From assembly GCA_020632795.1 (NCBI GenBank), contig JACKEV010000009.1, positions 372,001 through 436,000 of the forward strand: 64,000 bases of DNA. Reading direction: 5' to 3'. The notes below the pieces were generated by a model. It saw only the letters and a program-made list of their open reading frames with translations. It had not been told where the DNA came from and searched no databases. The position numbers and the translations under genes are program-made. Shown here piece by piece: positions 19,065 through 27,236 of the stretch (within the stretch, counting starts at the first letter, position 1; every line of letters begins with the position of its first letter). The stretch comes from Alphaproteobacteria bacterium. Its GTDB lineage: Bacteria; Myxococcota_A; UBA796; CAJQPC01.

Positions 19065-19864
19065 TCGCACGGCGTCGGCGTCCACGCGGCGGGCGGCGTC
19101 CAGCCCGCGGTGCTCCAGCCCTCGGGCGCGGTCCAGGCCGCCTCGGCCGGCTCGAAGCAGGCGTAGGGCACGTCCCGCGGGGTGGTGCCCTCCATCTTGT
19201 AGGAGAAGTGCCACCACTCCTTGCTGTAGTTGCGGAAGCCCCGGGCGGCCATGGCGTCGACCAGGAGCTTGCGGTGCTCGGCCACCGCCCCGGCGGCGTT
19301 GGCGGTGTGGGCGTCCTCGGAGAAGCTGTCCCAGGGGGTGCCCATGTCCAGGGGCGCGCCGGTCTCCAGGGCGATGAGCGTGAGGTCGACGGTGTGGCCG
19401 TGGTTGTGCCCGGAGCGCCGGGCCACGTAGCCCTCGTCCAGCAGGCGGGTGTTGCCGCTTCGCTCGGCCCAGGCGACCATGCCCAGGGTCGCCCGGACGG
19501 GCCGGTAGGCGTCGTAGATCAGGAGCCCCAGGCCGCGCGGGGCGAGGTCGAGCTGGACCTGCTTGAGGGCCTCGGCGGGCGCGTCGAGCAGCCAGGCGTC
19601 GGGCACGCCGTAGCCGGGCAGGGGCGCGCCGGTGAAGTTGTCGGCGCGGTGGTAGCCGATGCTGAACTCGATGCCGGGGATGCTCCCCAGGGGGGTGAAG
19701 CCCTCGGGCACCGCGGATCGCTGGGCCTGGAAGGGGATCTCGGGAGCCGGGGGCGCTGCGATCTCGACGGGATCGGGATCCTGAGCGACAGCCTCCACGA
19801 CGGGGGCCTGGGGTGGGGGTGGCGGAGGCGGCGCTTGCGTGCAGGCGAGCAGCAGCAGGATCAT
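19061..19864 (-). CDS. D-alanyl-D-alanine dipeptidase (VanX/DdpX type, peptidase M15D), lipoprotein
   Basis: 267 residues with lipobox LLAC (Cys8) and a Pro-rich spacer, so it is likely lipid-anchored. The M15D active site is intact: DAYRP, SGHNHGHTVDLTL (zinc His and Asp of the SxHxxGxxxD motif), and EWWHF (catalytic Glu and third zinc His). The family hydrolyses D-Ala-D-Ala. VanX itself is cytoplasmic, so an exported lipid-anchored form points to salvage or processing of wall dipeptides rather than resistance. It overlaps its upstream glycosyltransferase and its downstream VanW neighbour by four bases each. Confidence 0.87.
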   Translation of the reverse strand: MILLLLACTQAPPPPPPPQAPVVEAVAQDPDPVEIAAPPAPEIPFQAQRSAVPEGFTPLGSIPGIEFSIGYHRADNFTGAPLPGYGVPDAWLLDAPAEALKQVQLDLAPRGLGLLIYDAYRPVRATLGMVAWAERSGNTRLLDEGYVARRSGHNHGHTVDLTLIALETGAPLDMGTPWDSFSEDAHTANAAGAVAEHRKLLVDAMAARGFRNYSKEWWHFSYKMEGTTPRDVPYACFEPAEAAWTAPEGWSTAGWTPPAAWTPTPCE

Positions 19865-21453
19865 TCGCGGCCTCCCAGCCAGCGGGCGAGGGGGCTGCGG
19901 GCCAGGGCCTCGCGCAGGCGGTCGCGCTCCTGGCGCACGCGGTCCTCGCGGCGGCCCAGCTCCACGGCGCGGTCCCCGGCGTAGCGGGCCTCGTCCTGGG
20001 CGGCGGTCAGGGCGTCCTGAAGGCGGTCGGTCTCCCGGCGGGCGGCGCGCAGCTCGGCGTCCTTCTTGGCCAGGTCGGCGCGGGTGTCGGCCAGGGCCTC
20101 GGCCAGGGCGTGGGCCTCCTCGCTGGCGGCGGCGTGCTGGCTGCCGAGCACGCGCACGGCCTCACGGCGGAAGGCGGCGACCTCGTCCACCGCGCGGGAG
20201 AGGCGACCCACGCTGGCGGTCAGCTCGCGGAGCCGGGCGTTGAGGTCGTCGACCTCAGCGCGCTTCTCGGCCAGCTCGGCCTCGGCGGTCTCGCGCAGGG
20301 CGCGGTCGGTGTCAGCGGCCCCCCGGGCCTCGGCGAGGCGGGCGGCCAGCTCGGCGGCGCTGGGCAGGGGCGCGTCGTGCTTCTCGCGGAGGGCGGCGGC
20401 CTCGACCCAGTCCAGCAAGGGGCGCTCGGCGACCTCCAGGGAGAAGCGCGCGCGGGCCAGGGCGCGGGCGTTGCGGCCCCGGCGGCGCAGGGCGTCGCGG
20501 TCGTCGAGGGCCTGGGTCAGGGCGGCCTCCAGCCCGCCGGGCGCCACCACCCAGCCGGCGTCCGCGGCGTCCAGGGCGGGGGCGAGGGTGTGGTAGGCGC
20601 CCGTGATCATGGGCAGGCCGCAGCCCAGGTACTCCACCTGGCGGAAGGCGAGGGCCAGCTCCCGCTCCGGGTTGGGGGCCATGAGGTCCAAGGCGACGGT
20701 AGCGCTGGCGTAGGCGCGCAGCAGCTCGGCGCGGGGGACCAGCCCGGCGTACTCCAGGTGGGGCCCGGGGGGCACGGCGGCGGGCAGGTCGACCACCCGG
20801 GCGTCGCCGATGGCAGGACGGCCCCCGTAGACCACCACCTTGCCCTCGCCGCGGGCCTCCAGGACTGCGACGGCGCGGCGCAGGGCGTCGGTGGGGTCCT
20901 GCCACGGCCAGGCCACCCCGCCCATGACCACGCAGGGGGCGCTGGGGATTCGGCGGCGGGGCCCGTCGGGCGCGACGAGAGGCACCACGTCCCCGCTGTC
21001 CTTTGCCAGGTCCACCCCGGCCAGCGCGAGCAGACCCAGGTACATCCAGCGCTGCCGTCGGTTGGAGAACAGCAGGTGGTCGGCCGCGGCGATGGCCCGC
21101 AGGGTGCGGGTGGCCTCGGTGGCGGTCGTGCCGTCGAAGGCGGCCTCCAGCAGCCGGGGGGCGTAGAGGTCCACGCACAGCGGCACCCCCAGGCCGGCCA
21201 GGGCAGGGGCCTCCTCGGGCTGCACGCAGAGGATGCGGTCGGGCGCGACGCGGCGGGCGTAGTCCCGGAGCTGGGCGGGGCCGGCGAAGACCGGCGGCCC
21301 GCCGTCCGCCGCGTCCTGGTCCCGGGTGATGAGCAGGACCTCATGCCCGGCGGCCTGCAGGGCCTGCAGGTGATGCCACGCCCGCAGCGCGCCGCCGCTC
21401 AGGGGGCGGTCGTCGCGGGGGAGCCAGCCGTGGAAGACGAGGAGGACGCGCAT
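19861..21453 (-). CDS. Glycosyltransferase with long C-terminal coiled coil
   Basis: 530 residues. The N-terminal two-thirds looks like a GT-B glycosyltransferase: MRVLLVFHGW with PLSGGALRAWHHLQAL, a donor-site region EYAGLVPRAELLRAYASATVALDLM, and RQVEYLGCGLPMITG. From about residue 375 to 515 it turns into a heptad-rich coiled coil (AELAARLAEARG, RETDRLQDALTAAQDEARY). This layout is common in surface-polysaccharide transferases of gliding bacteria. ATG 21453 follows a 41-base gap after the upstream gene. Its stop overlaps the VanX-like start. Confidence 0.8.
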   Translation of the reverse strand: MRVLLVFHGWLPRDDRPLSGGALRAWHHLQALQAAGHEVLLITRDQDAADGGPPVFAGPAQLRDYARRVAPDRILCVQPEEAPALAGLGVPLCVDLYAPRLLEAAFDGTTATEATRTLRAIAAADHLLFSNRRQRWMYLGLLALAGVDLAKDSGDVVPLVAPDGPRRRIPSAPCVVMGGVAWPWQDPTDALRRAVAVLEARGEGKVVVYGGRPAIGDARVVDLPAAVPPGPHLEYAGLVPRAELLRAYASATVALDLMAPNPERELALAFRQVEYLGCGLPMITGAYHTLAPALDAADAGWVVAPGGLEAALTQALDDRDALRRRGRNARALARARFSLEVAERPLLDWVEAAALREKHDAPLPSAAELAARLAEARGAADTDRALRETAEAELAEKRAEVDDLNARLRELTASVGRLSRAVDEVAAFRREAVRVLGSQHAAASEEAHALAEALADTRADLAKKDAELRAARRETDRLQDALTAAQDEARYAGDRAVELGRREDRVRQERDRLREALARSPLARWLGGRE

Positions 21454-21494
21454 CGCCCGGCAAGGATAGCCCGAACCGCCGCCGGAGCCCGCCG

Positions 21495-22070
21495 TCAGGC
21501 GCTCGGCGCCCGCTCCGGCCTCGGGACGGGCACGACGGCGTCCAGTCCACCCAGCCGCTCCAGGGCGAAGTACGCTGGGGTGCGGAGTTGGAGCGGGCCC
21601 AGGTCCACCCAGGTCACCCCCAGCAGCAGCTCGACGCTGTCCGGCTTGAGGGCGACCAGCGGGTCGCGCAGGCGGTCGGTCAGCTCCAGGGCCGGGTTGC
21701 CCCCCAGCCCGTAGTCGATGACCAGGCCCTGGGCGCAGTCCCAGGGGACGCGGTAGCCCTCGGCGCCCACCACCCGGTAGTGCCCGAAGGTGACGGGCTG
21801 GCCGCGCCGGTCGGTCTTGTACACGACCTCGCCGTCCAGCCCGGTCTGCTCCAGGCGCACGTTCCAGCCCCGCAGCGCGCCGGTGGCCGGGTCGCGGTGG
21901 AAGGTCTTGATGAAGGTGCGCCAGGTCAGCGCCACGACGAAGCCGGGCAGCCCCAGGCTGACCCCCCGGTAGCGGGTGTCGTCCAGCGCGGTGGGGTCGA
22001 TGGGGTGGCCCGCGCACAGCAGCTCGGACAGCCGGGCCGGCTTGAGGGGGATCAGCTCAGCGGGCGTCAT
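21495..22070 (-). CDS. Hypothetical protein
   Basis: 191 residues, start ATG 22070 overlapping the upstream stop (ATGA). No signal peptide or membrane helix. The sequence MTPAELIPLKPARLSELL, RYRGVSLGLPGFVVALTWRTFIKTFHRDPATGALRGWNVRLEQ, and later GHYRVVGAEGYRVPWDCAQGLVIDYGLGGNP suggests a compact mixed fold that may handle a small ligand or lipid, but I do not recognise the family. Its coupling to the next upstream gene suggests the two products act together. Confidence 0.65.
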   Translation of the reverse strand: MTPAELIPLKPARLSELLCAGHPIDPTALDDTRYRGVSLGLPGFVVALTWRTFIKTFHRDPATGALRGWNVRLEQTGLDGEVVYKTDRRGQPVTFGHYRVVGAEGYRVPWDCAQGLVIDYGLGGNPALELTDRLRDPLVALKPDSVELLLGVTWVDLGPLQLRTPAYFALERLGGLDAVVPVPRPERAPSA

Positions 22071-22768
22071 ACGGACGTCGACTCGAAGCGCAGGGCCCCG
22101 CGGCGCCAGGCCCGCCAGCTCTCCAGCGGGGTGGCGGGCTGCTGCGCGCACCAGCGCAGGTAGGCGGACAGGGTGACGTCGGGGTTGTCGGCCTGCTCCG
22201 GCGAGAGGGACGCCCCGGCCTGGAAGCGCCGGATCGCCGCCGCCAGGCGCTCGTGGTAGGTCTCGAACACCACCAGATCCCGCAGCCAGGCCGTTCGCGC
22301 GGGGTCGACCTCGGCCAGCACCGCCTCGACCTGCTCCTGGAGCGCCTCCAGCCGGCCAGGGTGCAGGCTCAGCAGCTCCAGGTCGTAGTGGAACTGCACG
22401 CCGTCGTGGTGCGCGGCGAGCAGGTGGCGGGTGATGCGCTCGGGGGGGCTCAGCAGCCCCGAGAGGTCCAGCGGCGTGATGGCCCGCTCCCACATCAGCC
22501 CGAAGAAGCGCAGGGACTTGCGCTGCAGCAGCCGCGCCCGGCGGGTGTCCCGGGGCTGGAAGTCCTTGCAGGTGCCCACCGTGTCCGCGCGGAACAGGTT
22601 GCGGTGCCACATGCGCATCACGCCCATGCAGATCTGCCAGGCGTTGGGGGCCCGCTCGACCAGCCCGCTGTCCTGGGCCAGGCGGAGGTGCGCGACCACG
22701 CGCCGGGGCCGTATCAGGATGGGCCAGGCCAGCCAGGGGATCGGATCATCAGGGGAGGACATCCTCAT
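22067..22768 (-). CDS. Hypothetical protein, first gene of leftward operon
   Basis: 233 residues, mainly helical with many Arg, Leu and Trp residues. Notable stretches are WHRNLFRADTVGTCKDFQPRDTRRARLLQRKSLRFFGLMWERAITPLDLSGL, ending with a helical tail. The MWHRNLFRADTVGTCKDFQ segment resembles nothing I can name. It begins at ATG 22768, 59 bases from the divergent radical SAM gene, and leads a seven-gene run that ends at 16022. Confidence 0.65.
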   Translation of the reverse strand: MRMSSPDDPIPWLAWPILIRPRRVVAHLRLAQDSGLVERAPNAWQICMGVMRMWHRNLFRADTVGTCKDFQPRDTRRARLLQRKSLRFFGLMWERAITPLDLSGLLSPPERITRHLLAAHHDGVQFHYDLELLSLHPGRLEALQEQVEAVLAEVDPARTAWLRDLVVFETYHERLAAAIRRFQAGASLSPEQADNPDVTLSAYLRWCAQQPATPLESWRAWRRGALRFESTSV

Positions 22769-22827
22769 GAAAGTAACCCGATGTCTGCGGACCCCCAGGT
22801 CGGTTTCGGTGGGATACGCTGTCGGAC

Positions 22828-25017
22828 GTGGACCCCCTCTCCGAGCTTCGCCGCGACGCGCGCATGTACCTGTCGCGGGCGCTGAACCGCTCCCTGGCCC
22901 CCCCGGACTGGGTCAGCGTCAACCTGACCCTCCAGTGCAACCTCAAGTGCACCATGTGCACTACCTGCTACGACGTGCCCCGGGAGCTGAGCACCGCCGA
23001 GGTCAAGGACATCATCGACCAGACCGCCTTGTGGGGCGTCAAGGTCTTCAACCCCCTGGGCGGGGAGCCCTTCATGCGCGGGGATCTGGAGGAGATCCTG
23101 GCGTATGCGTGCCAGAAGGACTTCTACATCACCTGCACGACCAACGGCACGCTCATCAACCGGCGCCGGGCGGCCATGATCGCGGGCATCCCCCCCGAGA
23201 AGCTCCACTTCAACATCAGCCTGGACGGCCCCGAGCCCGCGCACGACCGCATCCGGGGCGAGGGCATGTTCCGCCGGGCCATCACCGGCTACCAGCGCCT
23301 GCGCGAGGCCGACGCCCAGGCGGGCAACCCCCACCGCAAGGTGCTGGCCAACACCATCGTCCACCGCCAGAACCTCGACAGCCTGCCGGACCTGCTGGAC
23401 CGGCTCGCGGCGCTGGGCTTCGACGGGGTGCAGCTCCTCAACCTGTTCCGCCACGGCCAGGACGTCCCCGAGGAGGCCGGGGGCCTCTGGATCCGCGACG
23501 ACGACCTGCCCCGCCTGGAGGCCCTGGTCGCCGAGCTGGTCGGGCGCGTCCGGGCCCAGGGCCGCGCGGGCTTCCGCATCCTCAACAGCGTCGAGGACCT
23601 GGAGCTGATCCCCAGCTACTACCGCGACCAGCTCCAGCCCCTCCAGGCCCCCTGCTGGAGCGGCTGGAAGGAGCTGTACATCAACGCCGACGGCTCGGCC
23701 ATCATGTGCGACGGCCAGCTCGACTTCCTGGCGGGGCGGTTCGGGGACGTGCGCCGGCAGACCCTGCGCCAGCTCTGGGACAGCCCCGAGCTGCGGGCCC
23801 GGCGCGCGGTGGTCAAGGAGTGCTCGACCCCCTGCATCCAGAGCTGCTACCTGCGCCGCCGCTCGGACTCCGCCCAGGCCATCGGGCGCGCGGCGGTCTC
23901 GGAGGTGGCGCAGCGGGCGCGGCGGCGGCTCCAGCGCCTGCGCCCCGGTGGGCGGGTCACCCGGCTCGACGGCGCCACCCTCACCCTGGAGCTGTCGGAC
24001 ATGGCCCCATGGGCCGCCCCCTGGGACCCGTCCACCCTGCGCCGCTTCCAGGAGTTCTCGGCCCGCTCCCCCCGGCCGGTGGAGGACTGCTTCGAGGACC
24101 CCATGCGCTGGCTGGAGTACCGCGACCGGGGCTACCTGGACTTCGGCCGGGGCTTCATGGGCTTCGAGGTGGTGCGCTCGGTCACCGAGGATCTGCGGGC
24201 CGCACGCCTGGTCTTCCCCACGCTGGCCCTGGCCTGGCGCGGCGAGCCCCTGGCCCACCCCGAGGCCGACGTCGTGCTGCGGCATGTCCTGACCACCATC
24301 CGGGACGAGGGCACCTTCGAGCGCCTGGAGCTGCGCACCGATGGGCGGCTGCTCAACGAGCGTCTGATCGCCATCGCGGCGGCGTTCCCCGAGGTCCCGG
24401 TCACCTGGATCATCCACGGCAACGGCCTGGAGCCCTTCGAGGCCCCGGCGTTGGGTCATATTGACAACTTGTTGTCAGTTCGAGGCCGGGCGCACCGGGT
24501 CGTGGCGAGCTGGGTGGTGGACCAGGAGCTGGACCCCTGGGCCTTCGTGGAGACCTGGCAGGCCCGGCTGCGGGACCCCTGGGTGGTGGCCGGGCGGCTG
24601 CCCGAGCGCGGCGACGGGGTGTGGTTCCGCCGCAGCGACCACGACCACTTCCAGGCCACCGCCGAGGCCCGCCGCCGCCTGGCCGAGATCGCGGAGGTCC
24701 TCGACCTCGACGCGGTCGACACCGGCGAGGAGCGCCCCCCGCGCCGCTGCCCGGGGGCGTTCGCCACGCCCACGGTGTCCTGGGACGGCAAGGTCACCCT
24801 CTGCCCCTGGGACGTGGGCCTGGAGAACCGGGTGGGCGAGGTGACCGCCGAGCCGCTCTCCCGGATCTGGCTGCACGACGACGCCCTGGCCGGCTACCGC
24901 CGGGAGGTCCGGGGCAAGGGCGTGCCGACGCTCTCCCGCTGTCGGGACTGCCACGACTTCTTCTCCCCCAACTACCGCCGCGCCGACCACCGTGACCTGG
25001 ACGGGCCGCTCGGCTGA
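22828..25017 (+). CDS. Radical SAM/SPASM protein with a second, cluster-less radical SAM-like half
   Basis: 729 residues, GTG start. The first half is a full radical SAM domain: C37-x3-C41-x2-C44 for the SAM-binding 4Fe-4S cluster, then NPLGGEPFMRGDL, HFNISLDGP and a SPASM-like end (CWSGWKELYINADGSAIMC, CSTPCIQSCYLRRR). The second half (about 470–725) repeats the pattern of a barrel followed by SPASM cysteines (WDGKVTLCPWD, RCRDCHDFF) but has no CxxxCxxC. So it may be a tandem duplication whose second unit lost its SAM cluster. TACGCT at 22815–22820 ends 7 bases before the start and no Shine-Dalgarno is visible, which fits a leaderless transcript. Likely peptide or metabolite modification; substrate unknown. 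Confidence 0.85.
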   Translation: MDPLSELRRDARMYLSRALNRSLAPPDWVSVNLTLQCNLKCTMCTTCYDVPRELSTAEVKDIIDQTALWGVKVFNPLGGEPFMRGDLEEILAYACQKDFYITCTTNGTLINRRRAAMIAGIPPEKLHFNISLDGPEPAHDRIRGEGMFRRAITGYQRLREADAQAGNPHRKVLANTIVHRQNLDSLPDLLDRLAALGFDGVQLLNLFRHGQDVPEEAGGLWIRDDDLPRLEALVAELVGRVRAQGRAGFRILNSVEDLELIPSYYRDQLQPLQAPCWSGWKELYINADGSAIMCDGQLDFLAGRFGDVRRQTLRQLWDSPELRARRAVVKECSTPCIQSCYLRRRSDSAQAIGRAAVSEVAQRARRRLQRLRPGGRVTRLDGATLTLELSDMAPWAAPWDPSTLRRFQEFSARSPRPVEDCFEDPMRWLEYRDRGYLDFGRGFMGFEVVRSVTEDLRAARLVFPTLALAWRGEPLAHPEADVVLRHVLTTIRDEGTFERLELRTDGRLLNERLIAIAAAFPEVPVTWIIHGNGLEPFEAPALGHIDNLLSVRGRAHRVVASWVVDQELDPWAFVETWQARLRDPWVVAGRLPERGDGVWFRRSDHDHFQATAEARRRLAEIAEVLDLDAVDTGEERPPRRCPGAFATPTVSWDGKVTLCPWDVGLENRVGEVTAEPLSRIWLHDDALAGYRREVRGKGVPTLSRCRDCHDFFSPNYRRADHRDLDGPLG

Positions 25018-25065
25018 CGCCCGCAGCCGCTATACTCCCGGCGTCCGAAACCTCATGGAGCCCTC

Positions 25066-25539
25066 ATGAAGTGGGATCTGGTCGGCAACGTACGTTGCGA
25101 TATCCACGCCTACACCGGCACCAACATCTGCGGCAACCGCCAGGTCGCCCAGATCTTCCCCTCCGGCGTGAAGGGGGACCTCGACGGCGCCCGCATGCAG
25201 TCCTGCATCCTCATCGCGCCCATCGGCACCCGGGTGACCCTGTTCACCGGCGGCTCCGAGGTCACCCGCGAGATGATGCCCTGGCGCGCGGTGGAGTTCC
25301 ACCAGGAGACCACCTTCGAGATCAAGGGCGGCAAGCGCGCGATCCGCATCCTGGACCTCGACCTGCTCAACGCCCACAACGCCACCCGGGTGGCCGAGGA
25401 CTTCCAGCAGTCCTACCCCGAGGCCGAGTCCCTGGAGGACCGCCAGGGCTGGACCTACGGCCACCGCGCGAACATCCTTCTGAAGGACAACATCAAGTCC
25501 ATCCGCGTCGAGAAGCTGCCGCCGCCTGACGAGGATTGA
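25066..25539 (+). CDS. Hypothetical beta-rich protein
   Basis: 157 residues with no signal peptide. It has a regular strand pattern (ILIAPIGTRVTLFTGG, AVEFHQETTFEIKGGKRAIRILDLDLL) and three early Cys residues. A GGAG lies 5 bases before ATG 25066. TATACT at 25031–25036 is a good -10 candidate. It follows the radical SAM gene by 48 bases and may be its cargo or partner, but nothing direct shows this. Confidence 0.6.
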   Translation: MKWDLVGNVRCDIHAYTGTNICGNRQVAQIFPSGVKGDLDGARMQSCILIAPIGTRVTLFTGGSEVTREMMPWRAVEFHQETTFEIKGGKRAIRILDLDLLNAHNATRVAEDFQQSYPEAESLEDRQGWTYGHRANILLKDNIKSIRVEKLPPPDED

Positions 25540-25553
25540 GCCTCCGCGGTGGG

Positions 25554-25882
25554 TTGGAGGCGGGCCGGGCTGGGTCGTCCGTCACGGACTCCAAGTTTTG
25601 AAGTCGTCCCGACCGGGCCCGTCACGGGCTGACAGAGGTCTCGGAGGATTGACGATACACGCCACGTATCGACGCGTGACCGCGAGGAAACCGCTGAGGT
25701 CCTTGTTGTCCTCTGGATTTTGAAACAGGCCCTCAAGTAGCGCCAGGGTATAGCGCGCCCACGCGTCGATACGTAACGAGAACCTCCAATCTCTTCGAGA
25801 CCTCTGTCTGTCCTGGAGGGACCTTCAAAACTTGGAGTCCGTGACGGACGACCTGACCCGAGCCCGCCGAAAACGCCTCCAA
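25554..25882. repeat. Large imperfect inverted repeat (329 bp), possible MITE or structured RNA
   Basis: The whole space between two convergent genes folds on itself. 25554–25560 pairs with 25876–25882; 25573–25603 is a perfect 31-bp match to 25823–25853; 25631–25643 pairs with 25796–25808 (13 bp); 25664–25678 pairs with 25760–25774 (15 bp). The 81-base centre (25679–25759) is less structured. No protein reading is convincing. Such nested arms suggest a miniature inverted-repeat element or a long hairpin RNA, and in either case a strong barrier between the flanking genes. Confidence 0.8.
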
Positions 25883-25899
25883 TCCGACTGGCTGGGGCA

Positions 25900-27156
25900 C
25901 TACCGCCCCAGCTCCAGCAGCATCCGCACCGCCCGCAGCCGCGCCTGGGCAGACAGCCAGCGGCAGAGCTGGTGCGCCTTCGCGTCGCTGGCGCCCAGCT
26001 CGGCCTGGACCTGCTTGCGACGGGCCTCGTCGCCCCGACCTCGGGTGGCCCAGGCCCGCATGAGCGCGCGGGCGGTGGTGGCGTCCAGGCCGATGTCCGG
26101 GCCCCACACCGTGGGCAGGAAGCGCGCCGGCAGGCCCGCCACCGGGCCGCCCCGCACCACCGCGCCGTCGCTCTCCACGACCACCATCACCGCGTCGTGG
26201 CCGGCCCGCAGGCAGAAGGTGCCGGTCGGGGGCGGCAGCGCGTCGCTCAAGCGGCGCACCAGCCGCAGCAGCCGGGCCTCGTCGGCGTGGCGCTTCCAGG
26301 CCTTGGAGCGGAACGCCGCCCGGTGCCGCCGGTCGGCCAGCGCGGCGGACAGCGTGCGCTGGAGGGTGGACGCGGCGATGTCGGCGTTGGGCGGGGGGTC
26401 CTCGGCGAATGCCGCCGCGAGCACGCCGACGGGGTCCTGCTGGTGGGGATCGAGGCGGGCCACCGCGCGGCCCAGGGCGGCGAGGTCGTCCTGGGGCGTC
26501 CACCCGCCGGTCATCACCGGGTCGAACCAGGCCAGCCGCACCCCCTCGGGGCCCCGGATGAGGTGCTCCGGCCCCAGGCGCCCGTGGACCAGCCCCCGCG
26601 CGTGCAGCGCGGCGAGGCCCTGCAGGCCGCCGCCCAGGGCGCGGGCGAGGCTGACGCTGTCGGGGCGATCCTCCACCGGCAGGAGCCCGGACAGGGAGAG
26701 GCCGCCCAACCAGGTCCGCACGCAGGGCCCCAGCTCGGTCTCCACCACCCGTGCCGGCCCCAGCAGCGGCGCCCCCGGAGACAGAGCCGGGCCCCGCTCC
26801 AGCCGCCGACGCCACACCGGATCCCGACGGCGCTCCGGCCGCAGCACCCGCAGGGCCCAGCGCTCGCTGTCCCAGGCCTCGACCGTGACGCTGATGGGGT
26901 CCTGCTCCAGCAGGCGGCCCACCCGCAGCCCGTCGATGGTGGCCGGCAGGCCGGCGAGCGCGGTCTCCAGCTCCCGGACCGCCAGCAGCAGCGGGTCGAG
27001 GGCCTGGGCCTGGTCCGGCGCGGCGGCGAGGTCCTCGAGGCCGGCCCGCAGGGCGGCGAGATCGCGCGGAAGCTCAGCGTCGGCCTGGGGGCCGAGGGCG
27101 CGGCCCAGCGCAGCGCGCAGCGCGTCGGGGGACAGGGTGCGGAGGTCAACAGCCAC
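25900..27156 (-). CDS. Ser/Thr kinase-like protein, probable pseudokinase
   Basis: 418 residues. The order of a protein kinase fold is visible: beta-strand region with WALRVLRPERRRDPVWRRRLERG, helical lobe, then GLVHGRLGPEHLI in place of HRDxKPxN, and WFDPVMTGG in place of DFG. The catalytic Asp of HRD is missing, so activity is unlikely. It has no membrane helix. ATG 27156 is close to the divergent metalloprotease-like gene, and a PP2C phosphatase gene lies beyond it. It may bind phosphoproteins or regulate the local signalling proteins. Confidence 0.6.
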   Translation of the reverse strand: MAVDLRTLSPDALRAALGRALGPQADAELPRDLAALRAGLEDLAAAPDQAQALDPLLLAVRELETALAGLPATIDGLRVGRLLEQDPISVTVEAWDSERWALRVLRPERRRDPVWRRRLERGPALSPGAPLLGPARVVETELGPCVRTWLGGLSLSGLLPVEDRPDSVSLARALGGGLQGLAALHARGLVHGRLGPEHLIRGPEGVRLAWFDPVMTGGWTPQDDLAALGRAVARLDPHQQDPVGVLAAAFAEDPPPNADIAASTLQRTLSAALADRRHRAAFRSKAWKRHADEARLLRLVRRLSDALPPPTGTFCLRAGHDAVMVVVESDGAVVRGGPVAGLPARFLPTVWGPDIGLDATTARALMRAWATRGRGDEARRKQVQAELGASDAKAHQLCRWLSAQARLRAVRMLLELGR

Positions 27157-27236
27157 CTCCGGTGGCTAGCCCGTCCGGCCGCGGATTTCCACCCGACACC
27201 CCGGCCCGCGGGAACCTCGGCTACGATTCATGGTCG

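Noticed and set aside
18252..19864. Glycopeptide-resistance (van) cassette
   Set aside because: No vanH, vanA/B ligase or two-component pair is present, and the VanX-like enzyme is lipid-anchored.
25733..26815. Leftward reading frame running from the inverted repeat into the pseudokinase
   Set aside because: Its sequence is an Arg/Pro/Gly-rich shadow, whereas the pseudokinase frame keeps kinase order and normal composition.
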